DNA of 64,000 nt from Peptoniphilus faecalis (GTDB lineage Bacteria > Bacillota > Clostridia > Tissierellales > Peptoniphilaceae). The position numbers and the translations under genes are program-made. Location: NCBI RefSeq assembly GCF_012976305.1, contig NZ_JABDSR010000003.1:112354-176353 (forward strand). Direction: 5' to 3'. Positions 24,143 through 32,690 of the stretch are shown here, piece by piece. The stretch's first letter is position 1; each line of letters starts with the position of its first letter. The notes under the pieces are model-generated. The model was not told the DNA's origin. It was given only the letters and a program-made list of their open reading frames with translations, and ran no database searches.

Positions 24143-25445
24143 TTTAGATTGGATAATAGATCTACAAAATCTTGAACCAGAACACTTTTATAACTCAACT
24201 CACAAAATTTTATTTTATTTACTAAAAAAGCTATATGAAACTTTTAAAGGTGATAAAGTTGATCCTTTTACACTTTTATCAATAGCAAAAAATGAAAACA
24301 TAGAATTTGAAAAAGATATAGAAAACTCTGGTGGACTAGACTATTTACAGACATTATCAGAGCTTGGAACTGATTACAAAAAAGAAGATATATTGACACA
24401 AGCTGAAATTGTTACTAAATTATCCTTTTTTAGAGATATGCATAACGCCTTAGATAAAGAACTGGCTTATATTGAAAATGGAGATAATAAAACTAGAGAA
24501 GATGTAATTGATTCTTTGAGAAATAGCACAGACAAAACAATTTCAAAATATACTATTGCTGATAATTACAGATACATTGGAGATGTTTACGATGATGTGA
24601 TGGAAAAAGTGAAACAAGATGTTAAAAATGGCGAAATAGGTATACCAACAAAAATAGAACCATTAAACAAATTTTACACCTATCGAAAGGGAGAACTTGT
24701 AGTATTGTGCGGCAGACCTAAACAAGGTAAAAGTGCCTTTGCCATTAACGAAGCTCACAATATGGCTGTGGTGCATGGAATACCTACTTTATATCTTGAT
24801 ACAGAAATGCCAACTAAAACATTTTTAATGAGGTTAATTTCTATTGACTCTGGAATACCATTACACGCACTAGAAACTTTTCAATACGAAGCAGACCCAA
24901 TACAGTTTAAAAAATATAAAGAAAGCGAAGTTAGAATTAAAAAAGCTCCACTAATACACAAATACAGCACAAGGTGGACAACTAAAAAAGTTAGAAATGA
25001 TGTAATATCTCTTGTTAGGCAAGAGGGCATACAAATGCTTGTATATGACTATATAAAAGTAAAAGAAGTTAATGAAAGCAAAAATAGAGAGCATAACGAA
25101 TTAGGCAATTGGACTATTGCTCTAAAGGATTTAGCTGGAGAATTAAACATACCCGTACTGACATTAGCACAAACAAGTCCTTATGAAGTAAGGGTTGCCG
25201 ATTCAGATAAGATTAATAGATATGCTTCTGTGATTGGATTTTTATTACCCTTATCAGAAGATGACAAAAATAGAATGAAGCAATGGGGTTATCCCAAAAC
25301 AAAAGATTATATCTACATTAAATACAACAGAAATGGAGCATCAATGGAAGATGAAACGAAAGGTGTTTATTTAGAATTTAACAGACACAATGTAACCTTT
25401 AATGCAAGTAAATTCCAAGAAAATTTTGAAGATTTGGTGCTATGA
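24081..25445 (+). CDS. dnaB: DnaB-type replicative helicase (454 aa)
   Basis: Hexameric 5'-3' helicase that unwinds DNA ahead of the polymerase. The N-terminal domain (about 1-105; ISGVMNN, LQNLEPEHFYNSTHKILF) resembles DnaB-N. The RecA-like domain has Walker A CGRPKQGKSAFA, LYLDTEMP, Walker B MLVYDYIKV and an arginine/sensor part NIPVLTLAQTSP. TTG start at 24081 behind AAAGGAG. Stop overlaps the primase start by four bases, as expected of a helicase-primase pair. Confidence 0.92.
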   Translation: MATVNNNIIAERIVISGVMNNLDWIIDLQNLEPEHFYNSTHKILFYLLKKLYETFKGDKVDPFTLLSIAKNENIEFEKDIENSGGLDYLQTLSELGTDYKKEDILTQAEIVTKLSFFRDMHNALDKELAYIENGDNKTREDVIDSLRNSTDKTISKYTIADNYRYIGDVYDDVMEKVKQDVKNGEIGIPTKIEPLNKFYTYRKGELVVLCGRPKQGKSAFAINEAHNMAVVHGIPTLYLDTEMPTKTFLMRLISIDSGIPLHALETFQYEADPIQFKKYKESEVRIKKAPLIHKYSTRWTTKKVRNDVISLVRQEGIQMLVYDYIKVKEVNESKNREHNELGNWTIALKDLAGELNIPVLTLAQTSPYEVRVADSDKINRYASVIGFLLPLSEDDKNRMKQWGYPKTKDYIYIKYNRNGASMEDETKGVYLEFNRHNVTFNASKFQENFEDLVL

Positions 25446-26473
25446 CAGATGTTAAGGAACTTTTAGAAAACTACGGAATAGACAAATTTCTTGCATATGT
25501 TGGTGCAGAACACATACGAAAAGTGGGAGATAGCTATAGGAGTTGTTGTCCAATTCATAAGGGCAATAATTCGTCTGCATTTTCTTATCACAACGGATAT
25601 TTTACTTGTTTTAGTGAGTGCAACAGAAATTTCAGTGCAATAGATATAATCATGAATGTATTTCACATTTCCTATTCACAAGCAAAAAAAAGATTAGAAA
25701 AGATATTAGGTCAAGAAATTGATAGCACAGATGACAGTACAGACATGACTTTTGAACATTTAGCAAATAGACAGTTTATTTCAGATTATAAACGCATTAA
25801 GGGAGGCGAAAAATCCCATATAGTTGAAAATTTTATCTTTTTAAATACACAAGAATACAAAGAAATAACGCATGAATATTTGATAAATGAGGGTTTTAAT
25901 GATGATACTAGAAAATTTTTTGATTTAAGGTTTTGTGAGAAAGGAATTATGAAAGATAGAATAATAATTCCAATAGACAATCCAGATGGAAAGATATTAG
26001 GCATTGCTGGTAGATCAATACATGATTTTAGATGGTTGGAATTAACTGGTGAGAGCAAATATTTTTTCTCAAAAGGCTTAAAAAAAAGTGCTACATTATA
26101 CAACATAAGTAGAGCCGATATATACGACAATTTTATAATTGTAGTTGAGGGTTATAAATCTATTTGGCGATTACACGATTGGGGGTTTGATAATGCAGTT
26201 GCCCTTATGGGAGCACATTTAAGCGATAGGCAGGCACAATTGCTATTGCATCTAGATGTTCCCATATTGGTATCTGGAGATAATGACAAAGCTGGCAAGA
26301 GTTTGCAAAAAGAAGTTGTGACAAAATTAAGCAAATATGTACCAGTTGAACAATTCCCAATAGAAAAAATAGCAAAAAATGAAAGTGATTCAATAGCAGA
26401 AATAAAAAAGGAGGATTTTGCACATTGGACAAACAAACTAATGGGGAAATACCCATCGAGGATTCTGTTTTAG
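25442..26473 (+). CDS. dnaG-like: DnaG-type primase (343 aa)
   Basis: CHC2-type zinc-binding N-terminus (SCCPIHKGNNSSAF then YFTCFSECN) and a TOPRIM domain: GRSIHDFRW, FIIVVEGYKSIWRL (the catalytic Glu) and VSGDNDKAGKSLQ (DxD). Shorter than bacterial DnaG (about 600 aa); the C-terminal helicase-binding domain is missing or minimal. Makes RNA primers for the DnaE. Coupled to dnaB. Confidence 0.9.
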   Translation: MTDVKELLENYGIDKFLAYVGAEHIRKVGDSYRSCCPIHKGNNSSAFSYHNGYFTCFSECNRNFSAIDIIMNVFHISYSQAKKRLEKILGQEIDSTDDSTDMTFEHLANRQFISDYKRIKGGEKSHIVENFIFLNTQEYKEITHEYLINEGFNDDTRKFFDLRFCEKGIMKDRIIIPIDNPDGKILGIAGRSIHDFRWLELTGESKYFFSKGLKKSATLYNISRADIYDNFIIVVEGYKSIWRLHDWGFDNAVALMGAHLSDRQAQLLLHLDVPILVSGDNDKAGKSLQKEVVTKLSKYVPVEQFPIEKIAKNESDSIAEIKKEDFAHWTNKLMGKYPSRILF

Positions 26474-26754
26474 AATTTATTAAAAACAGAGAAACAGCTA
26501 AAGTAAGAGAAATTGATAGATATTTTAACTTGAGAAGTGAAAGAACAGTAAGAAGAATAGTAGAAAAGTTGAGAGAACGTGGAGAACCTATTTGCATGGG
26601 AAATAAAGGATATTACTATTCCATAGATCCATTAGAAATAGAACGAACTATCAACCAATTGTTGACACAAGCAAGCGGACAGCTTCGAACAGCTAAAAAT
26701 TTAAAATTAACTAAAGAAAAAATAGAAACAACGGGTGAAATAAATGTCAAATGA
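26425..26754 (+). CDS. Small HTH protein (109 aa)
   Basis: Winged-helix-like: VLEFIKNRETAKVREIDRYF, then NLRSERTVRRIVEKLRERGE, then GYYYSIDPLEI. TTG start at 26425 follows GGAGG and overlaps the primase end by 49 nt. Likely a regulator of the replication module, or a helicase loader/primosome factor. Confidence 0.7.
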   Translation: MDKQTNGEIPIEDSVLEFIKNRETAKVREIDRYFNLRSERTVRRIVEKLRERGEPICMGNKGYYYSIDPLEIERTINQLLTQASGQLRTAKNLKLTKEKIETTGEINVK

Positions 26755-26971
26755 AACATTCAATATCTATTTTGACAGTGGAAAAGTTATAAATTCTGAA
26801 CAAGTAGACTTATGTGTTAAAGCAATTTTCAATACTTTAAAAAAAGAGCTTCCTCGAGAATTGCAAACTGACGGAATGGTGTATTTTTTACTCGAAGAAG
26901 CAAAAGATAAATTGAAAGTTAAAAACAGTAATTATATAAAGTGTCTTTCACTGGGAGAGAATTGGTATTAA
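26744..26971 (+). CDS. Hypothetical protein (75 aa)
   Basis: Not recognised; acidic, helical, between the HTH protein and the nuclease with overlapping ends. Probably a structural partner in the operon. Confidence 0.55.
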   Translation: MSNETFNIYFDSGKVINSEQVDLCVKAIFNTLKKELPRELQTDGMVYFLLEEAKDKLKVKNSNYIKCLSLGENWY

Positions 26972-26972
26972 C

Positions 26973-27875
26973 ATGATGACAAAAATATATAACAACTTAT
27001 CATATTCACAGATAGAAACTTTTGAACAATGTCCTCAAAAATGGTCTTTTAGGTATATAGATAAGATATTATTTGAACAACAAAACATACATTTAGACTA
27101 TGGATCTGCTGTTCACAAGGGTTTAGAGAATGCTTTTAGAGATTTAAAAGATAATCATAGTTTATCAGAAGAAAATTTACTTCAAACTGTCAACACTCTA
27201 TCTTTTGATTATGCCTACGGCGATACAAAGGGCGAACTATACAAATATGCAATAGAAGATATGAAGCGATTAATTCATTATCAGGGGTTCTATGAAAAGA
27301 TAAAAGACAAAGAAATTGTCGGCATTGAAGAAGAATTTAATTTAAAAATACCAACTATGTTTAGTGGTGAAAATATAGAAATTAACATAAAAGGCTATAT
27401 TGACTTAATTTATAGAGATGATGACGGGAAATTGGTAGTCGTAGATCACAAGACATCAAAAAAGAAATTTGATAAAAATAAAAGAAGAAATAATTTACAA
27501 ATACCAATCTATTTTTTAGCTATAAAAAACAAATATGGAGAATACCCAAAAGCAGGAATATATAATTTTACAAAATTAAATGACTATCAAGAGTCTTTGT
27601 TTGCAAGCAATATAACAATAGAACAACAAAAGTTAATGGATAAAAGAAGCCCTAAAGAAATATGGGCAAAAGATCCAAATAACACAGTAAAAGATATTAT
27701 TCACACTTTTAAGGATATGAACAATGCAAAGTTAAGAACAACAACAAAACCAAGTCCATTATGTTATTGGTGTGATTATAATATTATTTGCTCTAATGCA
27801 AGTAGCTGGAAGCCAAAGGAGAAAAATGAAAATAGATATAAAACTACTGAAAAATACAATCTTGGAACTGATTAG
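26973..27875 (+). CDS. Cas4/RecB-like PD-(D/E)XK nuclease with iron-sulfur cysteines (300 aa)
   Basis: The RecB-type nuclease motifs are in order: YSQIETFEQCPQKW, GSAVHKGLENAF (His), GYIDLIYRDD (Asp), VVDHKTSK (DxK) and QIPIYFLAI (Q-Y). One cysteine near the N-terminus (EQCPQKW) and three near the C-terminus (CYWCDYNIIC) would bind a 4Fe-4S cluster, as in Cas4 and AddB. There are no CRISPR genes, so this is the phage recombination exonuclease, probably working with the Sak4-like ATPase and SSB. Confidence 0.88.
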   Translation: MMTKIYNNLSYSQIETFEQCPQKWSFRYIDKILFEQQNIHLDYGSAVHKGLENAFRDLKDNHSLSEENLLQTVNTLSFDYAYGDTKGELYKYAIEDMKRLIHYQGFYEKIKDKEIVGIEEEFNLKIPTMFSGENIEINIKGYIDLIYRDDDGKLVVVDHKTSKKKFDKNKRRNNLQIPIYFLAIKNKYGEYPKAGIYNFTKLNDYQESLFASNITIEQQKLMDKRSPKEIWAKDPNNTVKDIIHTFKDMNNAKLRTTTKPSPLCYWCDYNIICSNASSWKPKEKNENRYKTTEKYNLGTD

Positions 27876-28050
27876 CGATATAGCAACAGAAATGAACACA
27901 CCACAATTTAAAGAATTAGATAGAAAGTCATTTACTGTTGGCAAGTTTGAAGGTGAATTATTAGGACTCTATAAAGTGTTTAATATTATTACCGATATGG
28001 AAGAATATCGAAATAAAAAAGAAGAATTAAACGAAATGGAGAAGCAATGA
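27826..28050 (+). CDS. Hypothetical protein (74 aa)
   Basis: Not recognised; helical. ATG at 27826 follows AAAGGAG and starts inside the nuclease gene. Operon member. Confidence 0.55.
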   Translation: MKIDIKLLKNTILELISDIATEMNTPQFKELDRKSFTVGKFEGELLGLYKVFNIITDMEEYRNKKEELNEMEKQ

Positions 28051-28253
28051 TAGAATTAAGACAAGGACACAATATTGACGAATCTAAAATCGTAGGCATA
28101 TTCTCAACAGAAGATGATTGTTATGCTGAAATGATAAACAGAGAAAAGTTTGACATACCTTATTTTAGGGTTTGGGGAACAGATATAATAAAAAAGGTAG
28201 ATTATGGTAAACACACAAAATTTTATTTTATGGTGCAACTAGATAAGGCATAG
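28047..28253 (+). CDS. Hypothetical protein (68 aa)
   Basis: Not recognised; small beta-rich protein (FDIPYFRVWGTDIIKK). Overlaps the preceding stop by four bases. Confidence 0.55.
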   Translation: MIELRQGHNIDESKIVGIFSTEDDCYAEMINREKFDIPYFRVWGTDIIKKVDYGKHTKFYFMVQLDKA

Positions 28254-28272
28254 GATAAGTCGCCTAAAAAAG

Positions 28273-28298
28273 AAAAACGCAACCTAGAGGCATCCTCG
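28273..28298. repeat. Recurring motif AAAAACGCAACCTAGAGGCA, copy 3
   Basis: Best-conserved copy, in the 86-nt gap before 28340. CGCA/TGCG and CCTA/TAGG around it could form a pseudoknot with the GAGG-CAT-CCTC hairpin (28287-28297). Confidence 0.6.
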
Positions 28299-28339
28299 TT
28301 CGTGTGGTGCGATATTAGGGATAACGTTTGCATTAAAAA

Positions 28340-28690
28340 ATGAAAGACTTATTTGCAAATAAAAATGAAAGGTTTTATGAAAACATGGAACAGAAAACAT
28401 TAAATATTAATGAAATTGACTTTAGATGCCTAACTTTATGTGCTTTGCGATATGCACTTGGCAGAGAAACTTATATGCCAGCAGTTGTTATTAACATTAT
28501 TGAAGATAATCTAGAAGTTCTCGGCGATAGTGTTTTAACACAAATAGCAGATGAAATTAGAGATTATGCAACAGATGAAAGCTCTTTAAACAATCAAGAG
28601 TTAGAGAGGTGGTTAATGTGCAGAACTACAATTTTAGAATATTTAGGTGAAAAGTATTGGATAACAAATACCAAACAATTTAACAAATAA
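28340..28690 (+). CDS. Hypothetical phage protein (116 aa)
   Basis: Contains LCALRYALGRETYMPAVVIN, a helical signature found in small phage proteins of unknown function, and an Asp/Glu-rich C-terminal half. Its ribosome site is poor; an ATG at 28385 inside the frame is an alternative. Confidence 0.6.
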   Translation: MKDLFANKNERFYENMEQKTLNINEIDFRCLTLCALRYALGRETYMPAVVINIIEDNLEVLGDSVLTQIADEIRDYATDESSLNNQELERWLMCRTTILEYLGEKYWITNTKQFNK

Positions 28691-28711
28691 AAAGAAAGTA
28701 GGAATGATAAT

Positions 28712-29359
28712 TTGACAAGTTTGTTAGTAATTTACGATAGCTCTATATCTGACAAAGGTAGAGATCTTTATTTAAAGGGGATAAAGAAAGCTGTGCCTGA
28801 TGTAAAGATCAAAGATGCAAAAGTGGGAATAGACGGAATACAATTTGATGCAGACAAAGTAATTGTATTAAGACCTATGAATTATAAGCATTATTGTTAT
28901 TTTATGTATCAATTAAGGGCAAACTATCCAGAAAAAGACATTGAGGGAGTAGCAACTGGAAGCCTCACAATAACAGCCGAAGCACTTTTAGAAACTATTT
29001 ATGATTATTACAACAGTAATATTGCAAATAAAACTGTTGTAGTAATAAATCAGTCGCCCACTGTTGGCATCCCTTTAGTCAAAGCTCTAATAGATTGTAG
29101 CTTAAATGTAATAAATTTAAACTCATCTTATCCTTGCATTGATAGTTTGTTGGCTAATACAAAAGTGGATATTTTAATTAGTGCAAGTGGAAACAAAAAT
29201 TTTCAAATATCCGAAGCTTTAACGAGAGATATTGAAATGAAAATTGACTTATCTAATGACCTATTAGACACAGATAAAATAACATCAATACCAACAATAA
29301 GAGTTTTAGAAGATAGATTAACTTTTTGCGAGGTGGAAGATGAAATTGAACAACAATAA
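28712..29359 (+). CDS. FolD-like (methylene-THF dehydrogenase/cyclohydrolase) protein (215 aa)
   Basis: The second half looks like the Rossmann domain of FolD: KTVVVINQSPTVGIPLVKAL, then NVINLNSS, then VDILISASGNKNF. The first half lacks the clear catalytic Lys motif of FolD (YxxxK). FolD makes 5,10-methenyl- and 10-formyl-THF for purine and thymidylate synthesis. TTG start with AGGA. Probably supports phage nucleotide supply or has a new role; substrate unknown. Confidence 0.65.
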   Translation: MTSLLVIYDSSISDKGRDLYLKGIKKAVPDVKIKDAKVGIDGIQFDADKVIVLRPMNYKHYCYFMYQLRANYPEKDIEGVATGSLTITAEALLETIYDYYNSNIANKTVVVINQSPTVGIPLVKALIDCSLNVINLNSSYPCIDSLLANTKVDILISASGNKNFQISEALTRDIEMKIDLSNDLLDTDKITSIPTIRVLEDRLTFCEVEDEIEQQ

Positions 29360-29969
29360 AAACAATAGTGTATTTATAACGATAGGAGCATCGAACCACG
29401 CTAAAGAAGAAAGAGAAATCCACGATTATTATGCAACAGAACCACAAGCAGTACAAATGTTAATGGAAATTGAAGATATAAAACCAATTGTATTAGAGCC
29501 TTGTGTAGGTGGTGGTCATATAGCAGAAGAATTAAAAGCTAAAGGGCATAAAGTCATATCATCTGATTTAATCGACAGAGGTTATGGAATTGGGAATAGG
29601 GATATATTCAACTATCATAATAAAAATGGAAAGCTCTATTACAAAGATGAACTAATTATTGATGGAGATTTTGACATTGTTACCAATCCACCATATAAAC
29701 AAGCAAATGCCATGACAGAGCATATGTTAAATTTATTGAATGACAATTGTAAACTTATACAATTTCTCAAACTAACATTTTTAGAAAGTAAGGCAAGAAA
29801 AGAATTGTATAAAAAATATCCATTAAAAACATTGCACGTAAGTAGTAGCAGACTTATAACTTGCAAAAATGGAGATTTCGATAAATATCAATCAAGAGCT
29901 ATTGCTTATGCTTGGTACGTTTGGCAAAAAGGATATAAGGGCGAGCCAACAATAAAATGGTTTAATTGA
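29340..29969 (+). CDS. DNA adenine methyltransferase-like protein (209 aa)
   Basis: Class I SAM fold: EPCVGGGHIAEEL (SAM motif I), ISSDLID and catalytic TNPPYKQA (N6-adenine NPPY motif), followed by LKLTFLESKARKELY. ATG at 29340 overlaps the previous gene by 20 nt. Likely modifies element DNA to avoid restriction or mark replication; orphan, with no restriction gene nearby. Confidence 0.85.
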   Translation: MKLNNNKNNSVFITIGASNHAKEEREIHDYYATEPQAVQMLMEIEDIKPIVLEPCVGGGHIAEELKAKGHKVISSDLIDRGYGIGNRDIFNYHNKNGKLYYKDELIIDGDFDIVTNPPYKQANAMTEHMLNLLNDNCKLIQFLKLTFLESKARKELYKKYPLKTLHVSSSRLITCKNGDFDKYQSRAIAYAWYVWQKGYKGEPTIKWFN

Positions 29970-30178
29970 AAAAATATTATGGTGGAGGATATAGGCGATT
30001 AAAAAGGAATTTCAAGCTTAAAGCAATAAAGCTAAACTACGAAATTTTTGATAGCAATGCTAATGTCTATTCATCAAATGGTCGATGTGCAAAGTAAAAA
30101 TTACAAAAGACTTTAAATAAAATGTGTAGTGACATATCAAAGGAATATGTTAAAAGTGATGACGATATCCCATTTTAA
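29966..30178 (+). pseudogene. Small protein with SSB-like tail, interrupted by TAA at 30095
   Basis: A frame starting at TTG 29966 (overlapping the methyltransferase stop) reads KKYYGGGYRRLKRNFKLKA and stops at 30095-30097. The same frame then continues KLQKTLNKMCSDISKEYVK and ends SDDDIPF before a real stop, the same acidic tip as the SSB at 18382. I read it as one decayed gene of about 70 codons, or a recoded one. Function unknown. Confidence 0.45.
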
Positions 30179-30190
30179 GGAGGAATAAAA

Positions 30191-30700
30191 ATGAAAGTTA
30201 AAGATTTAATAATGGAATTGATTTATGTAAATCCTGATGCAGAGGTTAGATGTGTAACCTACAAAAATGCAAATGAAGATGCTGACGAATTTGCTTTAAA
30301 TATAAGGAGTTTAGAAGATTATAAAGATAATGTTGATTTAGTCCTTGATAATTTAGACGTTGGCAGAGTTAACGAGGACAAAGTCTTCGAGATACTAAGA
30401 AATAAAGTCCTTGACTGGGCAAAGAATAAAAACTTGTTACACGAAGAAAACGCAGAAAAGCAATTTATGAAATTTATTGAAGAAGTTTTTGAATTTAGAG
30501 ATGAGTGGATTTTGTATATAAATCAATGCAACAAACATAGCTACCCAGACAGTTATGTCGACATGGATATTACAAAATATAGACGAAAAATGGAATGTGA
30601 AATGGGAGATATTTTTGTGATACTTATCATACTATGTGACCAATTAAATTTAGATCCTATTAATTGCCTAGCTAGGGCTTACGAAAAAAATCAAAGATAG
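30191..30700 (+). CDS. MazG-like protein (169 aa)
   Basis: The C-terminal 110 residues hold a MazG-like metal motif: KFIEEVFEFRDE and, after an insert, EMGDIFVILIILCDQL (ExxE...ExxD). MazG enzymes hydrolyse NTPs or dNTPs to monophosphates. The N-terminal 55 residues (MKVKDLIMELIYVNPDAEV) are a separate small domain found alone in many phages. Suggests dNTP clearing or alarmone control. GGAGG ribosome site. Confidence 0.75.
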   Translation: MKVKDLIMELIYVNPDAEVRCVTYKNANEDADEFALNIRSLEDYKDNVDLVLDNLDVGRVNEDKVFEILRNKVLDWAKNKNLLHEENAEKQFMKFIEEVFEFRDEWILYINQCNKHSYPDSYVDMDITKYRRKMECEMGDIFVILIILCDQLNLDPINCLARAYEKNQR

Positions 30701-30747
30701 AAAAGGGAAAACAATAAACGGAGTATTTGTAAAAGAAGGAGATAGCA

Positions 30748-31350
30748 ATGGATAAAGAAAAACTACGAGAAATATTAAGAAAGCATGAACTATGGCTTAA
30801 TGGTGATGCAAAGGGAGAAAGAGCAGATTTAAGACGTGCAAATTTAAGCCGTGCAAATTTAAGATGTGCAATTTTAAGAGATGCAGATTTAGAACGTACA
30901 AATTTAGTGGATGCAGATTTAAAATATGCAAATTTAGAAAATGCAGATTTAAGCCGTGCAAATTTAAGATGTGCAACTTTAAAAGATGCAGATTTAGAAG
31001 GTGCAGATTTAGAAGGTGCAGATTTAAGATGTGCAAATTTAATAAATGCAGATTTAAGACGTGCAAATTTAACGAATGTAGAACTCAATTGGTGTAATAC
31101 ACAAAATATAATAGGGCAAAAAATTATAAGCGTTCAAGTAGATACAAGTAGAGAAAACAATCTAATAAGTTATTGGGTTGATTTAGATATTTGGACTACT
31201 GGTTGTTTTCAAGGTAGTTTAGACAAACTGAAGAGAAGTATTGAAGAAACGCATAAAGATAATGAGTTTTTGAGAAATAGATATTATCGTGTTATTGATT
31301 TTATATTAAATGAAGTTGAACAAGATAGATTAGTAGAAATGGAGGACTAA
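30748..31350 (+). CDS. Pentapeptide-repeat protein (200 aa)
   Basis: Residues about 27-110 are tandem A(D/N)LxX pentapeptides ([15 protein letters not shown] and similar), forming a right-handed beta-helix. The N-terminal [20 protein letters not shown] cap is typical of phage copies; the C-terminal 90 residues are alpha/beta. Such proteins may mimic DNA or act in quinolone-type gyrase protection, but most have no known role. The DNA shows a matching 15-nt periodicity. Confidence 0.92.
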   Translation: MDKEKLREILRKHELWLNGDAKGERADLRRANLSRANLRCAILRDADLERTNLVDADLKYANLENADLSRANLRCATLKDADLEGADLEGADLRCANLINADLRRANLTNVELNWCNTQNIIGQKIISVQVDTSRENNLISYWVDLDIWTTGCFQGSLDKLKRSIEETHKDNEFLRNRYYRVIDFILNEVEQDRLVEMED

Positions 31351-31356
31351 AGACAA

Positions 31357-31451
31357 ATGGAAGCGGTAAATGTAAAAAAAAGAAAGAAATAAAGTGTGAG
31401 TTATACAGAGATAATTTTGAAGTTTTGATAGAATCTCATATCACAATTTAA
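31357..31451 (+). pseudogene. Small protein frameshifted at A8 (about 31 codons)
   Basis: ATG 31357 behind GGAGGA reads MEAVNVKKRKK and stops. Adding one A to the A8 run at 31374-31381 gives MEAVNVKKKKEIKCELYRDN and a further 11 residues to 31451, resembling small phage peptides with KCELYRDN. Broken or slippage-expressed. Confidence 0.4.
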
Positions 31452-31475
31452 ATAATAAATAGTTGAGGCGAAAGA

Positions 31476-31670
31476 ATGAACATAAAAAGAAAAAATCAGA
31501 TAATACTAATCATTTGTACACTAACGCAACTTTTAAAAGAATTTAACTTTGGATTAGAAATATTTAAAGACGGGAGCATAGTTTTTGTAGATGGCAATAC
31601 TGGAGATAGATACAAAATTAGTGCAAAAGATTTTCAAGATTTATATGACAAAACAGAGGTAGAGGAATGA
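31476..31670 (+). CDS. Hypothetical protein (64 aa)
   Basis: Not recognised; basic N-terminus then FNFGLEIFKDGSIVFVD. Its stop is overlapped by the next ATG. Confidence 0.55.
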   Translation: MNIKRKNQIILIICTLTQLLKEFNFGLEIFKDGSIVFVDGNTGDRYKISAKDFQDLYDKTEVEE

Positions 31671-31799
31671 ATGAATTAATTAAAAAAAGTTGAAAATATA
31701 ACTTATAGACTAAATGTAATTGCAGAACAATTTAGGGAATATTATTTCACTCTTGAAGAACTAAGAGAGATCGATAAGGGAATGGAGCAAAGAAGAATG
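31667..31799 (+). pseudogene. Small gene frameshifted at A7
   Basis: ATG 31667 reads MNELIKKS then stops. Losing one A in the A7 run at 31682-31688 gives MNELIKKVENITYRLNVIAE and continues in frame into the 31797 gene. A stop between the two has been lost or never existed. Confidence 0.45.
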
Positions 31800-31955
31800 A
31801 AGAAATTTAAAATATCTTTTGAATTTGAAGCAGATGACGATTGGTCTGAAGCAGATGTTAAAGAAATGGTTGAAAAAGTAATAGACCCTATATATCACTT
31901 AGGCGATGCAAGTATTGGAGAAATAAATGTGAAAGAAATAGAGGTGGAAGAATGA
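31797..31955 (+). CDS. Hypothetical acidic protein (52 aa)
   Basis: Starts MKKFKISFEFEADDDWSEAD, behind GGAG, with beta-alpha-beta character. In the corrected frame it is continuous with the gene at 31667, so it may be the C-terminal half of that protein. Overlaps the next gene by four bases. Confidence 0.5.
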   Translation: MKKFKISFEFEADDDWSEADVKEMVEKVIDPIYHLGDASIGEINVKEIEVEE

Positions 31956-32314
31956 CATTAGATAAAATTATTTATTTATCGTTTTTAGCTGGCAGAGTTC
32001 AAATTATTGTTTGTTGCATATTAGGTGTATTGATAGCAACAATGTGTGTTTATTTAATCATGGGTGCTTCTGAATATGGATATGGTGATAGGGCAACTTA
32101 TTATTTTAAATGCGTGAGAAAATATGCAAAACTATCGTTGGTTACAGCTTTGTTGTTTGTAATTCTACCATCAAAGTGGGAAGTGTTAAGCATGAATATT
32201 ACAAAGGGATATAAGGTTGAAGCTGTTTATCAAATGACAAAAGATGAACTAAGAGATAGTATAAACTACTTTGTAAATAGCTTAGAGAAAATGGAGAGTA
32301 TGAAAAATGATTAA
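31952..32314 (+). CDS. Membrane protein with two TM segments (120 aa)
   Basis: Hydrophobic stretches at about residues 16-38 (IIVCCILGVLIATMCVYLIM) and 58-75 (LSLVTALLFVILPS), then a charged cytoplasmic-like tail. Not recognised. Coupled to both neighbours. Confidence 0.65.
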   Translation: MTLDKIIYLSFLAGRVQIIVCCILGVLIATMCVYLIMGASEYGYGDRATYYFKCVRKYAKLSLVTALLFVILPSKWEVLSMNITKGYKVEAVYQMTKDELRDSINYFVNSLEKMESMKND

Positions 32315-32690
32315 AGTAACAAGAGAAAACAAATACAAGGTTCTCAAACCAGAATTATTTAAAGATGGTGAAGTGCTGTTGGATAAATATCCTTTGTGGA
32401 TAAACATGAATATGCACCCACATCATATATGCTTTGTTAAGGATTTTGGGGATAAAGATGATATAACTTATGGAACTTCAAATACCACTTGGTTAGGGTT
32501 CAACCCAGAAGCTAATGAACTCAAACTACATTGCACTTCTTATGGTGGCATGTGTGGATTTATATTTAGCGAAGAAGACTTAACAAGAAAAGATTTATCG
32601 TTATCAAAAAATGATATAGAATGTATGGAATTTACCATTAATCTTATTAAAGAATTAAAAGATAATGGAATTATCGAGGTGGCAAAATGA
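32307..32690 (+). CDS. Hypothetical protein (127 aa)
   Basis: Not recognised. Contains MHPHHICFVKDFGDKDDITY and a Cys/Met-rich LHCTSYGGMCGFIF segment. Start inside the preceding gene. Confidence 0.6.
   Translation: MIKVTRENKYKVLKPELFKDGEVLLDKYPLWINMNMHPHHICFVKDFGDKDDITYGTSNTTWLGFNPEANELKLHCTSYGGMCGFIFSEEDLTRKDLSLSKNDIECMEFTINLIKELKDNGIIEVAK

Noticed and set aside
26973..27875. Part of a CRISPR-Cas locus
   Set aside because: No cas1, cas2 or arrays anywhere in the window.
30830..31080. CRISPR-like regular repeats
   Set aside because: Period is 15 nt with no spacers; it is the pentapeptide coding repeat.
30672..31097. Three ORFs on both strands across the pentapeptide gene
   Set aside because: The 15-nt periodic repeat opens all frames; only the + frame at 30748 gives A(D/N)LxX repeats and a start site.
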